Source of the DNA: Enterococcus mediterraneensis
Lineage (GTDB): Bacteria > Bacillota > Bacilli > Lactobacillales > Enterococcaceae
Direction: 5' to 3'
NCBI RefSeq assembly: GCF_900604485.1
Contig: NZ_UWOP01000001.1
Location: 67,001-131,000 of the forward strand
Length of the DNA stretch: 64,000 bases
Under the pieces are notes generated by a model that saw only the letters and a program-made list of their open reading frames with translations, was not told where the DNA came from and made no database searches. This document shows positions 37,617 through 47,513 of the stretch, piece by piece. How positions within the stretch are numbered: the first letter of the stretch is position 1; every line of letters starts with the position of its first letter. Position numbers and translations under genes: made by a program.

Positions 37617-38046
37617 ATTGTTCCTCCTTACATTGTGAACATAGTCCATAAACTTCTAAACGATGCTCATTGATTTCAAAACCCGTCAATTTGCTCGCTG
37701 CCATCTCTACATCTTCCAAGCCGGGATAATAAAAATCAACGATCTTCCCGCAATTTTGACAAATCGCATGATAGTGAGGCTTTGAAGAAAAATCAAAGCG
37801 GCTGGAAGCATCGCCGTATTTCATCTCTGTAACAAACCCGATTTCTGTAAACAAACGTAAATTATTATAGACAGTCGCTACACTCATATTCGGAAAATCA
37901 GCAGCGATCGCATGATAGATTTCATCTGCAGTAGGATGGGAATGGTGTTGAACTAAATATTGCAGTACGGCATATCGTTGCGGCGTGATGCGCACGTTGT
38001 CTTTTTTCAACCGTTCGACTGCGTGTTCTAACGTTGAACTTTCCAT
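37594..38046 (-). CDS. perR: Peroxide-responsive repressor PerR (Fur family)
   Basis: Metal-dependent repressor of oxidative-stress genes. The 150-residue protein matches B. subtilis PerR along its length: winged helix VRITPQRYAVLQYLVQHHSHPTADEIY and NMSVATVYNNLRLF, the GDASSRFDF metal-sensing block, HYHAICQNCGKIVDFYYPGL, and the second CxxC (CSQC). The ATG at 38046 (MESSTLEHAV) lies 9 bases after AGGG and matches the family start; an ATG two codons earlier is closer to the site. It drives ridA by overlap. Confidence 0.93.
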   Translation of the reverse strand: MESSTLEHAVERLKKDNVRITPQRYAVLQYLVQHHSHPTADEIYHAIAADFPNMSVATVYNNLRLFTEIGFVTEMKYGDASSRFDFSSKPHYHAICQNCGKIVDFYYPGLEDVEMAASKLTGFEINEHRLEVYGLCSQCKEEQYENNTNK

Positions 38047-38118
38047 CTGCATCTTCCCTTTTCTTATTTTTAGTATCTTTATCATACTATTTTCACGACA
38101 AAAATTCTAGTTGCAATC

Positions 38119-38169
38119 AAAAAAATCGACCAAAGGAATAAGACATCAGTCACATTTCTTTGGTCGATC
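38119..38169 (-). terminator. cysK terminator
   Basis: Minus-strand stem ATCGACCAAAG/CTTTGGTCGAT enclosing about 22 bases, followed by six T residues. Confidence 0.9.
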
Positions 38170-38209
38170 AAAATTGTCTGAATAAAAATCTCGCCACTAC
38201 CTTATTTTA

Positions 38210-39139
38210 TTACTCTTCAAATTGATAAAGCGCTGTTGATAAGTATCTTTCACCATTATCTGGGACGATTGCTAAGACCTTTTTGCCTGCACCTAATTCT
38301 TTGGCCACTCTTAATGCAGCATTGATTGCCGCACCCGCTGAGATCCCTACAAGGATACCTTCTTTGGCTCCTACTTCTCTAGCTGTGGCCATTGCTTCGT
38401 CGCTAGCTACCGAAAGGACTTGATCATAAACATTCGTATCAAGTGTATTCGGGATAAAACCGGTACCGATTCCTTGGATTTTATGGGGACCAGGTTCGCC
38501 GCCTTCCAACACTGCGGATTCTGCAGGCTCGACCCCATATACTTTGATTTTCGGATAAACGCGTTTCAGCTCATGTCCAGCTCCGGTGATGGTTCCGCCA
38601 GTACCGATCCCCGCAACAAAAGCGTCTAATCCTTGCACACCGAAATCTTCCTGAATCTCTTTACCTGTAGTTTTTTCGTGGACTTCAGGATTGGCAGGGT
38701 TTTCAAATTGCAGCGGCAAGAAATACCCATGCTCTTTAGCTAATTCCGTCGCTTTTGTGATCGATCCTTTGATTCCTTCCGATCCTGGTGTCAAAATCAA
38801 TTCTGCGCCGTACGCTTGCATCAATTTACGCCGTTCGATACTCATTGTTTCAGGCATAACAACGATGACATGGTATCCTTTTGCAGCTCCTACCATTGCC
38901 AATCCGATTCCTGTATTTCCTGAAGTCGGCTCGATGATCGTATCTCCAGGGTGCAGTTGTCCCTCTATTTCGGCTTTTTCGATCATGCTCAATGCGATGC
39001 GATCCTTCACACTACTGCCGGGATTGAAAAATTCCAATTTTACATAAACATCTGCGGACCCTTCAGGAACTATCTGATTCAATTTGACGATTGGTGTATG
39101 ACCGATCAGTTCAGTGATCGATTGATAGATCTTTGACAT
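38210..39139 (-). CDS. cysK: Cysteine synthase (O-acetylserine thiol-lyase)
   Basis: PLP enzyme joining sulfide to O-acetylserine to give cysteine. The 309-residue protein has the PLP lysine in [11 protein letters not shown] near residue 44, the PLP phosphate loop [10 protein letters not shown] near 178, and the TSGNTG loop near 70-75. The ATG at 39139 follows AGGAGGAG. It is a single-gene unit with its own terminator at 38119-38169. Confidence 0.95.
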   Translation of the reverse strand: MSKIYQSITELIGHTPIVKLNQIVPEGSADVYVKLEFFNPGSSVKDRIALSMIEKAEIEGQLHPGDTIIEPTSGNTGIGLAMVGAAKGYHVIVVMPETMSIERRKLMQAYGAELILTPGSEGIKGSITKATELAKEHGYFLPLQFENPANPEVHEKTTGKEIQEDFGVQGLDAFVAGIGTGGTITGAGHELKRVYPKIKVYGVEPAESAVLEGGEPGPHKIQGIGTGFIPNTLDTNVYDQVLSVASDEAMATAREVGAKEGILVGISAGAAINAALRVAKELGAGKKVLAIVPDNGERYLSTALYQFEE

Positions 39140-39205
39140 ATAGACTCCTCCTTTTTACTAACTTCATCATAACGAATGTCTACTGATCTTGCGAATAATT
39201 TGCAT

Positions 39206-39236
39206 TAAAAAAGAGCTGTGACATCTGTCACAGCTC
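39206..39236 (-). terminator. Terminator after the glucosaminidase gene
   Basis: Perfect 11-base stem GAGCTGTGACA/TGTCACAGCTC (39226-39236 with 39213-39223) with a two-base centre, followed by six T residues on the minus strand. Confidence 0.92.
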
Positions 39237-39264
39237 ACTGATCTATAATTGTATTCGTGACAGA

Positions 39265-40143
39265 TCACACTGTCAATTGTTGCCCAACCATAAGGGTATC
39301 GCTGCTCAATCCATTCATAGACATCAATTGATCGACTGAAAGACCATGAGCCGCTGCGATATCCCACAACGTATCACCGGAAACAACGGTGTAAGTTCCA
39401 GATCCTGTACTTGTTGTCTGTGTTGTTTGAGTTGTTTGTGTTTGAGTCTGAGTTGTTTGTGTTGTTACTGTTTGACTGGTAGTCGTTTGTGTCGTTGTAC
39501 CGTTTGCCGGTGTATCGAAACGAGTCAGATTATACGACTGGATCAGCCAATTCAATTTTTGTGTATACCCAGGGTCTGTAGCATAACGCCCTGTCAAATA
39601 AGCTGTTGCATCCATATAACTGGATGTATTGCTTTTCCACGTTCCTGAGTAATGAGCGGTACCAGTTGAAAAACTGGTGCTTCTCAATACATTCGCATGA
39701 TCTTGGAATGATTCCCAATATGAATTATATTGACGAAACGGTTCATTCATGGTGACCCATTGACCGTTCAGATATTCTTGAGTAGGTAAATAAACAGATT
39801 GACCGTTATAAGAGCCTTTTACGCCAAAAAGATTATAATAAGGAGCACTGCCCAGCAATGAAGTCCCATTGCCGCTTTCCAGCAAAGCTTGTGCGATCAT
39901 TACGGAAGCGTATAAATCGTTGGCATTGGCAACTTCTGAGGCAACCCAACCGATTTGATCGATAAATGCAGATACTTCGTCTGCCGTTTGATATTCTGCC
40001 GCACTAGCTTGTGCCGGCATCAAAGCCATAGCGCTAGGAGTTACTAATAGACCGGCTCCAACAACTGACACTAATGCTGTTTTATTAAATTTGACAGCAG
40101 GTTTCGCCTGATGTCTTTGACTGCGTGTTTGATATTGATTCAT
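39265..40143 (-). CDS. Secreted LysM N-acetylglucosaminidase (GH73)
   Basis: A 292-residue cell-wall hydrolase. Signal peptide: basic N-terminus, hydrophobic core TALVSVVGAGLLVTPSAMAL, cut near AQASA-AEY. The GH73 domain (about 55-205) has the catalytic Glu in IAQALLESGNGTS and the YNLFGVKGSYNG block. A Thr/Gln-rich linker (about 212-247) follows, then one LysM repeat (YTVVSGDTLWDIAAAHGLS...LMVGQQLTV) at the C-terminus for peptidoglycan binding. The ATG at 40143 has GGAGG 6 bases upstream; a TTG two codons earlier sits on the ribosome site. Confidence 0.93.
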   Translation of the reverse strand: MNQYQTRSQRHQAKPAVKFNKTALVSVVGAGLLVTPSAMALMPAQASAAEYQTADEVSAFIDQIGWVASEVANANDLYASVMIAQALLESGNGTSLLGSAPYYNLFGVKGSYNGQSVYLPTQEYLNGQWVTMNEPFRQYNSYWESFQDHANVLRSTSFSTGTAHYSGTWKSNTSSYMDATAYLTGRYATDPGYTQKLNWLIQSYNLTRFDTPANGTTTQTTTSQTVTTQTTQTQTQTTQTTQTTSTGSGTYTVVSGDTLWDIAAAHGLSVDQLMSMNGLSSDTLMVGQQLTV

Positions 40144-40313
40144 GCCCAACCTCCATAAGCCTTTAGAGAAACTTTTCCTTTTCTTAACTTTTTCATTATA
40201 AATCCTTTCTGAAGAAACAACAATTAAAATACGGCATGTAATCTTTTTTTAATATAACTCATCTTATTGAAACATTCATTTTTAAAGAAAATCCGCTTGA
40301 TCAAAATTCGTTC

Positions 40314-40349
40314 AAAAAATTCCCCAGCTATATGTAAAGACTGGGGAAT
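40314..40349 (-). terminator. ABC exporter operon terminator
   Basis: Nine-base stem ATTCCCCAG/CTGGGGAAT with a 13-base loop and five T residues on the minus strand. Confidence 0.9.
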
Positions 40350-40368
40350 AATTCAAGAAATTTTTTCG

Positions 40369-42168
40369 TTAACTCGCAAATTGACTGTTGTAAAGATTGG
40401 CATAAAAACTGCCTTTTTCCATCAAACTGTGATGACTGCCTTTTTCAATGATGGTTCCGTCTTTCATTACTAAGATCAAATCAGCATTCTTGATCGTCGA
40501 CAAGCGATGGGCGATTACAAAGCTGGTTCGTTTCGCAGTCAATTTGTCCATCGCTTGCTGGATCATCCCTTCCGTCCGTGTATCAACACTAGACGTCGCT
40601 TCATCCAAGATCAACAGCTGAGGATCGGCAAGGATCGCTCTGGCAATCGTCAGCAACTGCTGTTGTCCTTGGGAGATCTGACTGCCATCGGTTGAAATAA
40701 TGGTCTCATATCCTTCCGGCAGTGTTTGGATAAAATGGTGACATTGAGCATCCTTAGCCGCTTGAATGATCTCTTCTCTAGTAGCGTCAGGGCGTCCATA
40801 GGCAATGTTATCAGCCACAGTCCCTTCAAACAGCCATGTATCTTGCAATACCATACCGAACTTTTGCCGGATTTCCGCACGAGAAAAGCGGCTGATATTT
40901 TTCCCGTCGACTTCGATCTGTCCTTTTGCTACATCATAAAAACGCATCAATAAGTTGATCATCGTGGTTTTCCCAGCACCAGTTGGTCCTACGATCGCCA
41001 CCATTTGTTTTGGCTTCACTTGAAAATTGACATCTTCCATCAAAAGCTGTCCTTTTTGATAACCAAACGCCACGTGTTTAAAGGCTACTTCTCCTTTTAA
41101 TTTTTCCGGCACCGGCAGATTCAATGTATTTTCTTTTTCTTCTGGTAAATCTAAGATCTCAAAAATACGTTCCAATGCGGCAAAAGCGCTTTGCAGACTA
41201 TTGATAACATAAGATACTTGTGTGATAGGTTCAGAAACTTGATTGACATATTGCAGATAGGCTTGGACTAAACCAATAGACAATTGTCCATTGATAACCA
41301 TGATCCCGCCCACCACAGCACTAGTCACAAACCCCAGCTGATTGATCAATCGGATCAATGGATTGATAGCAAAACTTACGAATTGCGCTTTTTTAAATGC
41401 TTGAAATTGCGCTTCATTTAGTTTGTCTAATTCTGCTTCTGTTTCCTGCTGCCGATTGTAAGCCTTAATCAGAAGATTACCGGAATAATCTTCTTCAGCT
41501 TTCGTTCCGACAGCACCTAATGCCGCTTGATTCTCTGAAAAATACACTTGATTTTTTTTAGCCAAAACGTTTGTTAAAAACAGACTGATCAATAAAATCA
41601 CAACGATCCCTACTGTAAGGAGAGGACTCAAATAAATCATCAATCCTAGTCCGATCACGATGGATAAAATCGCGGAAATCAGCTTCATCAATCCCACTTG
41701 CAAAACCTCTGATACTTTGTCCAAATCAAGGGTTGCTCGTGCTAAAATGTCGCCGGTTTTATATTGATCATAAAACTTCATCGGCAAATGGTTCAATTTA
41801 TCAGTCATTGTTTTTCTAAGACGTAATGTCAATGTCTCAGCGACACTGGCCATTGTATATTCCTGCAAAAGCGAAAACAAAGAAACACCGCCCCAAGCCA
41901 GAAAAAGCAGCAGTACTGGCCGCAATAATACAGCAAATAAATTATTTCCTGTAACATCGCCTTGTTGTACTAGGGAAATAATGGCGTCTAATCCCCATCC
42001 TAAAATCAAGGGAATAACCGCCATCAACACTGCAAAGCAAATGGCTGAAGCTATGATGATCGCAAAACGGCCTTTTTGTTCTGCCAATAATTTAAAAAGA
42101 CGCAGACCGGTTTTTTTAAATTCTTTTGGTGTTTCTGTATCTTTTTCTTTAAACTGCTTTGTGCTCAT
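40369..42168 (-). CDS. ABC multidrug exporter subunit, EfrF-like
   Basis: Second subunit of a heterodimeric type IV ABC exporter, 599 residues. Six membrane helices occupy about 30-330. The nucleotide-binding domain has Walker A VGPTGAGKTT, signature ISQGQQQLL (degenerate from LSGGQ), Walker B LLILDEATSS with the catalytic Glu, and the H-loop IAHRLST. The ATG at 42168 follows GGAGG and overlaps the partner gene by 20 bases. With the MerR gene next door, this matches the enterococcal chlorhexidine-response pair EfrEF (inference from arrangement). Substrate unknown. Confidence 0.88.
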   Translation of the reverse strand: MSTKQFKEKDTETPKEFKKTGLRLFKLLAEQKGRFAIIIASAICFAVLMAVIPLILGWGLDAIISLVQQGDVTGNNLFAVLLRPVLLLFLAWGGVSLFSLLQEYTMASVAETLTLRLRKTMTDKLNHLPMKFYDQYKTGDILARATLDLDKVSEVLQVGLMKLISAILSIVIGLGLMIYLSPLLTVGIVVILLISLFLTNVLAKKNQVYFSENQAALGAVGTKAEEDYSGNLLIKAYNRQQETEAELDKLNEAQFQAFKKAQFVSFAINPLIRLINQLGFVTSAVVGGIMVINGQLSIGLVQAYLQYVNQVSEPITQVSYVINSLQSAFAALERIFEILDLPEEKENTLNLPVPEKLKGEVAFKHVAFGYQKGQLLMEDVNFQVKPKQMVAIVGPTGAGKTTMINLLMRFYDVAKGQIEVDGKNISRFSRAEIRQKFGMVLQDTWLFEGTVADNIAYGRPDATREEIIQAAKDAQCHHFIQTLPEGYETIISTDGSQISQGQQQLLTIARAILADPQLLILDEATSSVDTRTEGMIQQAMDKLTAKRTSFVIAHRLSTIKNADLILVMKDGTIIEKGSHHSLMEKGSFYANLYNSQFAS

Positions 42169-43888
42169 ACCTTTCCTCCATTCCTTGTGATTTGGCAAAC
42201 TCTTGATAGACCCGGCATGAAGCAAGGAGACTCTCATGAGTGCCGATACCGACAATCTTCCCTTCTTCTAAAACGATGATCTGATCAGCGTCTTTGATGG
42301 TAGAAAGCCGTTGGGCAACGATCACGATCGCGGCATCTTTTAGATAAGTCTTCAATGCTTTTCGGAGCTTGGCATCAGTTTGATAGTCTAAAGCCGAAAA
42401 GCTGTCATCAAAGAAATACAGATGTGCCGGCTTGATCAACGCCCGCGCGATACTCAAGCGCTGTTTTTGACCGCCGGAAAAGTTGTTGCCTTTTTGAGCG
42501 ACGACTGCTTCGAATCTCTGTTCCAATGAATCGATAAATTCAGCTGCCTGCGCTACTTTTGCCACTTCATTCATTTCTTCTTCCGTAGCCGCTGGATTTC
42601 CAAAAAGAAAATTGTCGCGGATCGTTCCACTAAACAAGAAGGCTTTCTGGGGAACATAGCTGATTTTTTCCCGCAACGCTGTTTGATCCACGTTTTGGAT
42701 CGGCTCACCGCCAAAATAAATCGTTCCGTTTGTGGTGTCTTTGAATCGCAATAGCGCTTTGGCGATCGTACTTTTTCCAGATCCGGTACCGCCTACGATA
42801 GCCATTACTCCTTTAGGGATCGTAAAAGAAATATTGGACAAAACCGGCTCTTCTGCTCCGCTGTAAGAAAAATCTACTTGATCAAAAACTGCGATCGGCG
42901 CATTTTCCTGCATCTCCAAAGTTGATTTCTCGCCGTTGCTGATTTCTGGTGTTTTCGCTAAAACTTCTGCGATCCTTTCCAAAGAAGCCAGGGCTTTAGG
43001 GATCATCACGATGACCATTGCCGCCATCGTCAAAAACCAGAGACTCAAAACAGTATATTCACTGATAGCAGTCAAACTGCCGATCGGTACTGTTCGTTGC
43101 ACCGCAAGCGTTCCGCCAAATGCTAATACCGCTGTCATACTCAATCCCATCACTAGATTGACAGTCGGATTTAAAATGGCAAAAAGTTTATTGACCCGGA
43201 TCATGACCGCCGCGTAGTTATTGAAGGTTTTGTCTGTTCGTTCTTTCTCAAAACCTGTCTTATTGAACGCCCGGATCACTCGGACACCAGTGTAGAATTC
43301 TCGTAAGATCTGCACCATCTTGTCCATTCTCCGCTGCATCACATCCGCTAAAGGAATCGCTTTTTTGATGATCAATAACGAAACTACTGAAAATAAAACG
43401 ATAGATACGATAGGGATCCAGACAAATTGCCAAGAAATCATTCCCGTCAATATGATGGAAGCAAGACAAATCAGCGGTGCCGGAATGATCATCTGCAGGA
43501 CCATCATCATGATTTGCTGAATATTGGTGATATCACTTGTTGTTCTAGCAAGCAAGGTCGGCGTACCAAAATCATCCATATCAGAAATCGACAGCTGCTG
43601 GGTTTTAGCGATCAGCTTTTTACGCAGAAAATAGCCAAAACGCCCAGATAAAACCGCCGAATAATAACTGGCGATGACAGCGAAAATCCCTGTTATGCCT
43701 GCGATCGCCAGCATGAATCCGCCGTTTTTCCAAATAGCCTCCTGATTTTGCGTTAAAATACCCTCATCAATAATTTCAGCAACATAGTAAGGAACCAAAA
43801 GTGTCCCAACAGCTTGCACGATCATTAGGATGAAGGTGATAAAGAACATTTTACGATACTCTTTAAAAAAGACTTTTAATAATTTCAT
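42149..43888 (-). CDS. ABC multidrug exporter subunit, EfrE-like
   Basis: First subunit of the heterodimer, 579 residues. Six membrane helices lie in about 15-310, then the ATPase domain with Walker A VGGTGSGKST, signature FSGGQKQRL, Walker B LYFFDDSFSALD. The catalytic Glu is replaced by Asp, the usual mark of the degenerate site in such pairs. The switch region reads VAQRLST, with Gln for the H-loop His. The ATG at 43888 follows GGAGGG. It is driven by the MerR-type promoter at 43913-43943. Confidence 0.9.
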   Translation of the reverse strand: MKLLKVFFKEYRKMFFITFILMIVQAVGTLLVPYYVAEIIDEGILTQNQEAIWKNGGFMLAIAGITGIFAVIASYYSAVLSGRFGYFLRKKLIAKTQQLSISDMDDFGTPTLLARTTSDITNIQQIMMMVLQMIIPAPLICLASIILTGMISWQFVWIPIVSIVLFSVVSLLIIKKAIPLADVMQRRMDKMVQILREFYTGVRVIRAFNKTGFEKERTDKTFNNYAAVMIRVNKLFAILNPTVNLVMGLSMTAVLAFGGTLAVQRTVPIGSLTAISEYTVLSLWFLTMAAMVIVMIPKALASLERIAEVLAKTPEISNGEKSTLEMQENAPIAVFDQVDFSYSGAEEPVLSNISFTIPKGVMAIVGGTGSGKSTIAKALLRFKDTTNGTIYFGGEPIQNVDQTALREKISYVPQKAFLFSGTIRDNFLFGNPAATEEEMNEVAKVAQAAEFIDSLEQRFEAVVAQKGNNFSGGQKQRLSIARALIKPAHLYFFDDSFSALDYQTDAKLRKALKTYLKDAAIVIVAQRLSTIKDADQIIVLEEGKIVGIGTHESLLASCRVYQEFAKSQGMEERYEHKAV

Positions 43889-43912
43889 CTTTTTCCCTCC
43901 TTCTCTTATGGT

Positions 43913-43943
43913 AGAATAAAGTGTAACGTAACGTTACAGTCAA
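43913..43943 (-). promoter_or_regulatory. MerR-type promoter and operator of the ABC exporter
   Basis: Minus-strand TTGACT (43938-43943) and TATTCT (43913-43918) are 19 bases apart. This is the over-long spacing typical of MerR-activated promoters. A perfect 17-base palindrome TGTAACG-TAA-CGTTACA (43922-43938) fills the spacer. The regulator at 43963 is therefore expected to bind here and twist the promoter open when a ligand is present. Confidence 0.9.
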
Positions 43944-43962
43944 TAGAGAAAGGAACATTTTG

Positions 43963-44808
43963 ATGAAAAAATTTTTGACTATCAGCGAAATGGCTAATTA
44001 TGCCGGTATCAGCCGCCGTACGTTGATTTATTACGACCAGATCGGTTTGTTCAAGCCCGTGAAAATAGGCGAAAACGGTTATCGCTATTATAGTATCGAG
44101 CAATATTTTGAACTGGATGTCATTTTACTTTTAAAAAATCTTGATGTTCCCTTGGAAGAAATCCAGACATTTTTAAAAAATCGCAATGTTTCTTATGTAT
44201 TGGAAGGATTTATGAAGCAAAAAGAGCGGATCGATGAGGAAATCGCTAAGTTGAAAAATATCCGTCAGTCGTTGGATAATTACATTGACCGTTATACGAC
44301 TTTAAAAAACTTTGACTTAGAATCCATCACTTATTCCTATCGTGAAGCTGAATATTTTGTGGCTTCTGAAGTCATCGAAAATTTTTACGATATCAATTCC
44401 CTGCAAGTTTACGGCAGATTTTATTCTTCCATTGACAGCAGTGACTTGTTCAGCGGCCACCCCATCGGCTTTTTAGTGGAAGGTGGCGCGTTTTATGAAG
44501 AAAATTTCCACGATGCACCTTATCGCGCACTGGTCAAGATCCCTTCAGAACGTCTGCATCTTTACAAAGACCAACAGATCCTTCAGCGCCCTGCCGGATA
44601 TTATGTCTCTGGATTTATGAAAGATGAGATCCATCACATCAATATTTTCAACAATCGTTTCCGCAATTACTTGAAAGAACATGGTTACCAATTGAATGGC
44701 GATATTTGGGAGCTCTTGTGGCAGGACGAAACGACCTCTGAAAATCCTGAAGACCAGATTTTCGAGGTCTTGATCCCAGTAATCAAAAATACAGCACCCG
44801 CAGAGTAA
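43963..44808 (+). CDS. MerR-family regulator with effector-binding tail (ChlR-like)
   Basis: A 281-residue transcription activator. N-terminal MerR helix-turn-helix: TISEMANYAGISRRTLIYYDQIGLFKPVKIGENGYRYYS in overlapping blocks (about 5-45). A dimerisation coiled coil spans about 75-110. The C-terminal 165 residues form a GyrI/BmrR-like ligand-binding domain rich in aromatic residues, consistent with binding cationic drugs. It is divergent from the ABC exporter, with its operator between them, like ChlR-EfrEF of enterococci. The ATG at 43963 has AAAGGA. Its stop lies in the loop of its own terminator. Confidence 0.88.
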   Translation: MKKFLTISEMANYAGISRRTLIYYDQIGLFKPVKIGENGYRYYSIEQYFELDVILLLKNLDVPLEEIQTFLKNRNVSYVLEGFMKQKERIDEEIAKLKNIRQSLDNYIDRYTTLKNFDLESITYSYREAEYFVASEVIENFYDINSLQVYGRFYSSIDSSDLFSGHPIGFLVEGGAFYEENFHDAPYRALVKIPSERLHLYKDQQILQRPAGYYVSGFMKDEIHHINIFNNRFRNYLKEHGYQLNGDIWELLWQDETTSENPEDQIFEVLIPVIKNTAPAE

Positions 44809-44829
44809 GGGTGCTGTATTTTTGATTAC
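44779..44829 (+). terminator. merR terminator with the stop codon in its loop
   Basis: A perfect 21-base stem (44779-44799 with 44809-44829, including ACAGCACCC/GGGTGCTGT) encloses a 9-base loop that contains the TAA stop (44806-44808). The 3' half carries a T-run, and the structure is symmetric enough to stop minus-strand transcripts too. Confidence 0.88.
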
Positions 44830-44860
44830 TATTTTATTTGGTGGTTACAGACAATTATCG

Positions 44861-45241
44861 TTAAAATCCATACACATCTTTTATGCTCCATCCCAGATTT
44901 TCCCAATAAGGGTTATGGAAACCGATCAAGTAATGCAGACTCATATAACCAAATAAAAAAAGTCCCAATATCAATAAGATCCACTTGATATATTTACTTT
45001 CTGCTACTTCCTTTATCATCAAAGACGATACAAGGAGTAAACTTGGCAAGGCAAAATTGTCATATAGATTACTACTGATGTTTTCATTGGCAGGATCAGA
45101 CATGATGTCCGCATTTATATACCCGCTGACTAGGATGATCCCCGCCATAATTATCAGTCCAGTGATTCGTTTTTTATCAATGACTAAATCTTTTCTATTC
45201 TGTACAAAAAATAAAAATGGAACAAACATTAACCAACTCAC
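44861..45241 (-). CDS. Hypothetical four-helix membrane protein
   Basis: Unrecognised 126-residue protein with hydrophobic segments at about 1-13, 26-43, 65-76 and 85-107, and a short polar end (NPYWENLGWSIKDVYGF). The start is a GTG at 45241, with GAGGTGA about 8 bases upstream. There is no close neighbour on the same strand; tkt lies 242 bases upstream behind a terminator. Codon use looks slightly more AT-rich than its neighbours, but no mobile-element sign is present. Confidence 0.55.
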   Translation of the reverse strand: MSWLMFVPFLFFVQNRKDLVIDKKRITGLIIMAGIILVSGYINADIMSDPANENISSNLYDNFALPSLLLVSSLMIKEVAESKYIKWILLILGLFLFGYMSLHYLIGFHNPYWENLGWSIKDVYGF

Positions 45242-45450
45242 ACTCTCTCACCTCTTCAAACAAATGTTGGCGCTTTTTGAACGACTCTTAAAGTTCCCAT
45301 CGCTTTCCCTTTGCAAAACAGGATCAAAATAGTCTTTCACATTCTGTAAAATTGCTGGATTCTAGCTCTTTAGATATTGTTTCAGATAGCTGTTGAACGA
45401 CAAGTCTTTAAAAAGTCTCATCAGAAGGCTCTCAAAACATCTGCAAATGA

Positions 45451-45476
45451 CAAAAAACTCCGGTTGCCCGGAGTTT
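45451..45476 (-). terminator. tkt terminator
   Basis: Stem AACTCCGG/CCGGAGTT with a 4-base loop (GCAA on the minus strand), followed by six T residues (45452-45457). Confidence 0.93.
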
Positions 45477-45483
45477 ATATTTT

Positions 45484-47478
45484 TTATAACGTGTTGAAAG
45501 TTGAAACAACATTTTCTGTTGTAAAACCAAATTCAGATAAGATCTTATCACCAGGTGCTGAAGCGCCGAAGTGGTCGATAGCAATGATTTTGCCTTCAAA
45601 TCCGACATATTTTTCCCAGCCGAATGGTGAAGCAGCTTCGATAGCTACCCGTTTCGTTACGTCTTTTGGCAAAACAGATTCTTTGTATGCTGCGTCTTGT
45701 TTGTCAAAGATATCAAAGCTTGGCAATGAAACAACAGAAACATCTTTACCTTGAGCTGCTAATTCTTTTTGAGCTGCGATCGCTAAAGCAACTTCAGAAC
45801 CAGTTGCGATCAAGACACCTTCTGGTTTAGCCCCTTCTTGAGCAGAAATAACGTATCCGCCTTTTGCGACATTTTCATCAGCGGCTTTGTCTGTTCCTGG
45901 AAGTGCCGGCAGATTTTGACGGCTTAGAACTAAAATCGTTGGTGTTTCTTGCGAATTCATGGCAATCTTCCAAGCAGCACGTGTTTCATTACCGTCTGCT
46001 GGACGGATCACATGGACATTCGGCATGCAGCGTACACTTGCCAACTGTTCGATCGGTTCGTGAGTTGGTCCGTCTTCACCTACTGCAACAGAATCATGAG
46101 TCAATACGTATGTTACTGGAACATGTTGGATCGCTGCCAAACGGATCGCTGGACGCAAGTAATCAGTAAATACAAAGAATGTACCACCGTATACCCGTGT
46201 TCCGCCATGAAGTTGGATACCGTTCATAGCTGCCGCCATCGCGAATTCCCGAACACCAAACCAAATATTCCGTCCTTCGTATTGTCCTGGTTCAAAATCT
46301 TTTTCGCCTGATACCATCGTATTGTTTGATGCAGACAAGTCGGCAGAACCGCCCCAGAAGCTAGGGATCGTTTTTGATAACGCATGGATCATCTCTTTGC
46401 TGGAAACACGACTTGCTTGGCTGGTACCTTCTTCGTAAACCGGCATTTCGCTATCCCAGTTTTCTGGAAATTCGCCGGCAAAAGCTTTTTTGAATTGATC
46501 CGCTAATTCTGGATAATTTTGTTCGTAATCAGCAAATAATTGATTCCAAGCATCCTCAGCTTTTTCACCAGGCTCGTTAATGGTTTCTTTGAAACGAGCT
46601 GCAGCTTCTTCAGGAACTGCAAACTCTGGATAATCCCAACCGTACGCTTTTTTCGCAGCTTCGATACCGTCGATACCGATCGGCGCGCCGTGGACTGCAG
46701 AAGTTCCGGCTTTTGGTGCACCAAAACCGATCACTGTTTTGACTTCAATCAATGTTGGACGATCAGAAGTTGCTTTGGCTTCTTCGATTGCTTTTGAGAT
46801 AGCTTCCAAGTCATTGCCGTCTTTTACTAAAATATGTTGCCAACCATATGCTTCAAAACGTTTACCGACATCTTCAGTAAATGATTTTGAAGTCGGTCCA
46901 TCTAATGAAATATCATTTGAATCGTACAGAACGATCAATTTGCCTAATTTCATATGTCCGGCCATAGAACTTGCTTCTTGAGAAACGCCTTCCATCAAAT
47001 CGCCGTCGCCGCAAATGGCATAAGTATAGTGATCGATCACATTGTAGTTGTCACGGTTATACGTAGCCGCTAAATGAGCTTCAGCCATTGCCATCCCAAC
47101 TGCCATAGCGATCCCTTGACCTAAAGGACCAGTCGTTGCTTCCACACCATCTGTATGATGAACTTCAGGATGTCCTGGTGTTTTGCTGTCCCATTGACGG
47201 AAGTTCTTCAAGTCGTCGATCGTCACATTGTATCCTGCACAATGCAGCAAGCTGTAAAGCAATGCTGAACCATGACCTGCGGATAAAACGAACCGGTCCC
47301 GATCCACCCAATTCCGTGAAGTTTTTGGATTGATTTTCAAATGTTTCGTCCAAAGTGCATAAGCCATTGGAGCAGCCCCCATCGGCAATCCCGGATGTCC
47401 TGAATTGGCTTTTTGAACAGCATCAATACTTAATGTCCGCAGCGTATTGACCCCTAATTCATCGATTTTATCAAACAA
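45484..47478 (-). CDS. tkt: Transketolase
   Basis: Thiamine-diphosphate enzyme of the pentose phosphate pathway, transferring two-carbon ketol units. The 664-residue protein has [13 protein letters not shown] (TPP-binding, about 155), [12 protein letters not shown] near residue 27, and [21 protein letters not shown] near 460 with the conserved His. The start is TTG at 47478, 7 bases after AGGAGG. The DUF896 gene just upstream is a common partner of tkt in Firmicutes. Confidence 0.97.
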   Translation of the reverse strand: MFDKIDELGVNTLRTLSIDAVQKANSGHPGLPMGAAPMAYALWTKHLKINPKTSRNWVDRDRFVLSAGHGSALLYSLLHCAGYNVTIDDLKNFRQWDSKTPGHPEVHHTDGVEATTGPLGQGIAMAVGMAMAEAHLAATYNRDNYNVIDHYTYAICGDGDLMEGVSQEASSMAGHMKLGKLIVLYDSNDISLDGPTSKSFTEDVGKRFEAYGWQHILVKDGNDLEAISKAIEEAKATSDRPTLIEVKTVIGFGAPKAGTSAVHGAPIGIDGIEAAKKAYGWDYPEFAVPEEAAARFKETINEPGEKAEDAWNQLFADYEQNYPELADQFKKAFAGEFPENWDSEMPVYEEGTSQASRVSSKEMIHALSKTIPSFWGGSADLSASNNTMVSGEKDFEPGQYEGRNIWFGVREFAMAAAMNGIQLHGGTRVYGGTFFVFTDYLRPAIRLAAIQHVPVTYVLTHDSVAVGEDGPTHEPIEQLASVRCMPNVHVIRPADGNETRAAWKIAMNSQETPTILVLSRQNLPALPGTDKAADENVAKGGYVISAQEGAKPEGVLIATGSEVALAIAAQKELAAQGKDVSVVSLPSFDIFDKQDAAYKESVLPKDVTKRVAIEAASPFGWEKYVGFEGKIIAIDHFGASAPGDKILSEFGFTTENVVSTFNTL

Positions 47479-47513
47479 TGTGATTCCTCCTATTTAGGTT
47501 TTTTTTACCTTTA

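Noticed and set aside
39400-39500. Repetitive DNA (TGTGTTGTTTGAGTTG units) that looks like a short repeat array or CRISPR
   Set aside because: It codes the Thr/Gln-rich linker of the glucosaminidase in frame; units are irregular and there are no spacers.
44861-45241. Small membrane gene as a sign of a mobile element or gene remnant
   Set aside because: It has an intact frame with a good ribosome site, and no terminal repeats, transposase or integrase nearby.
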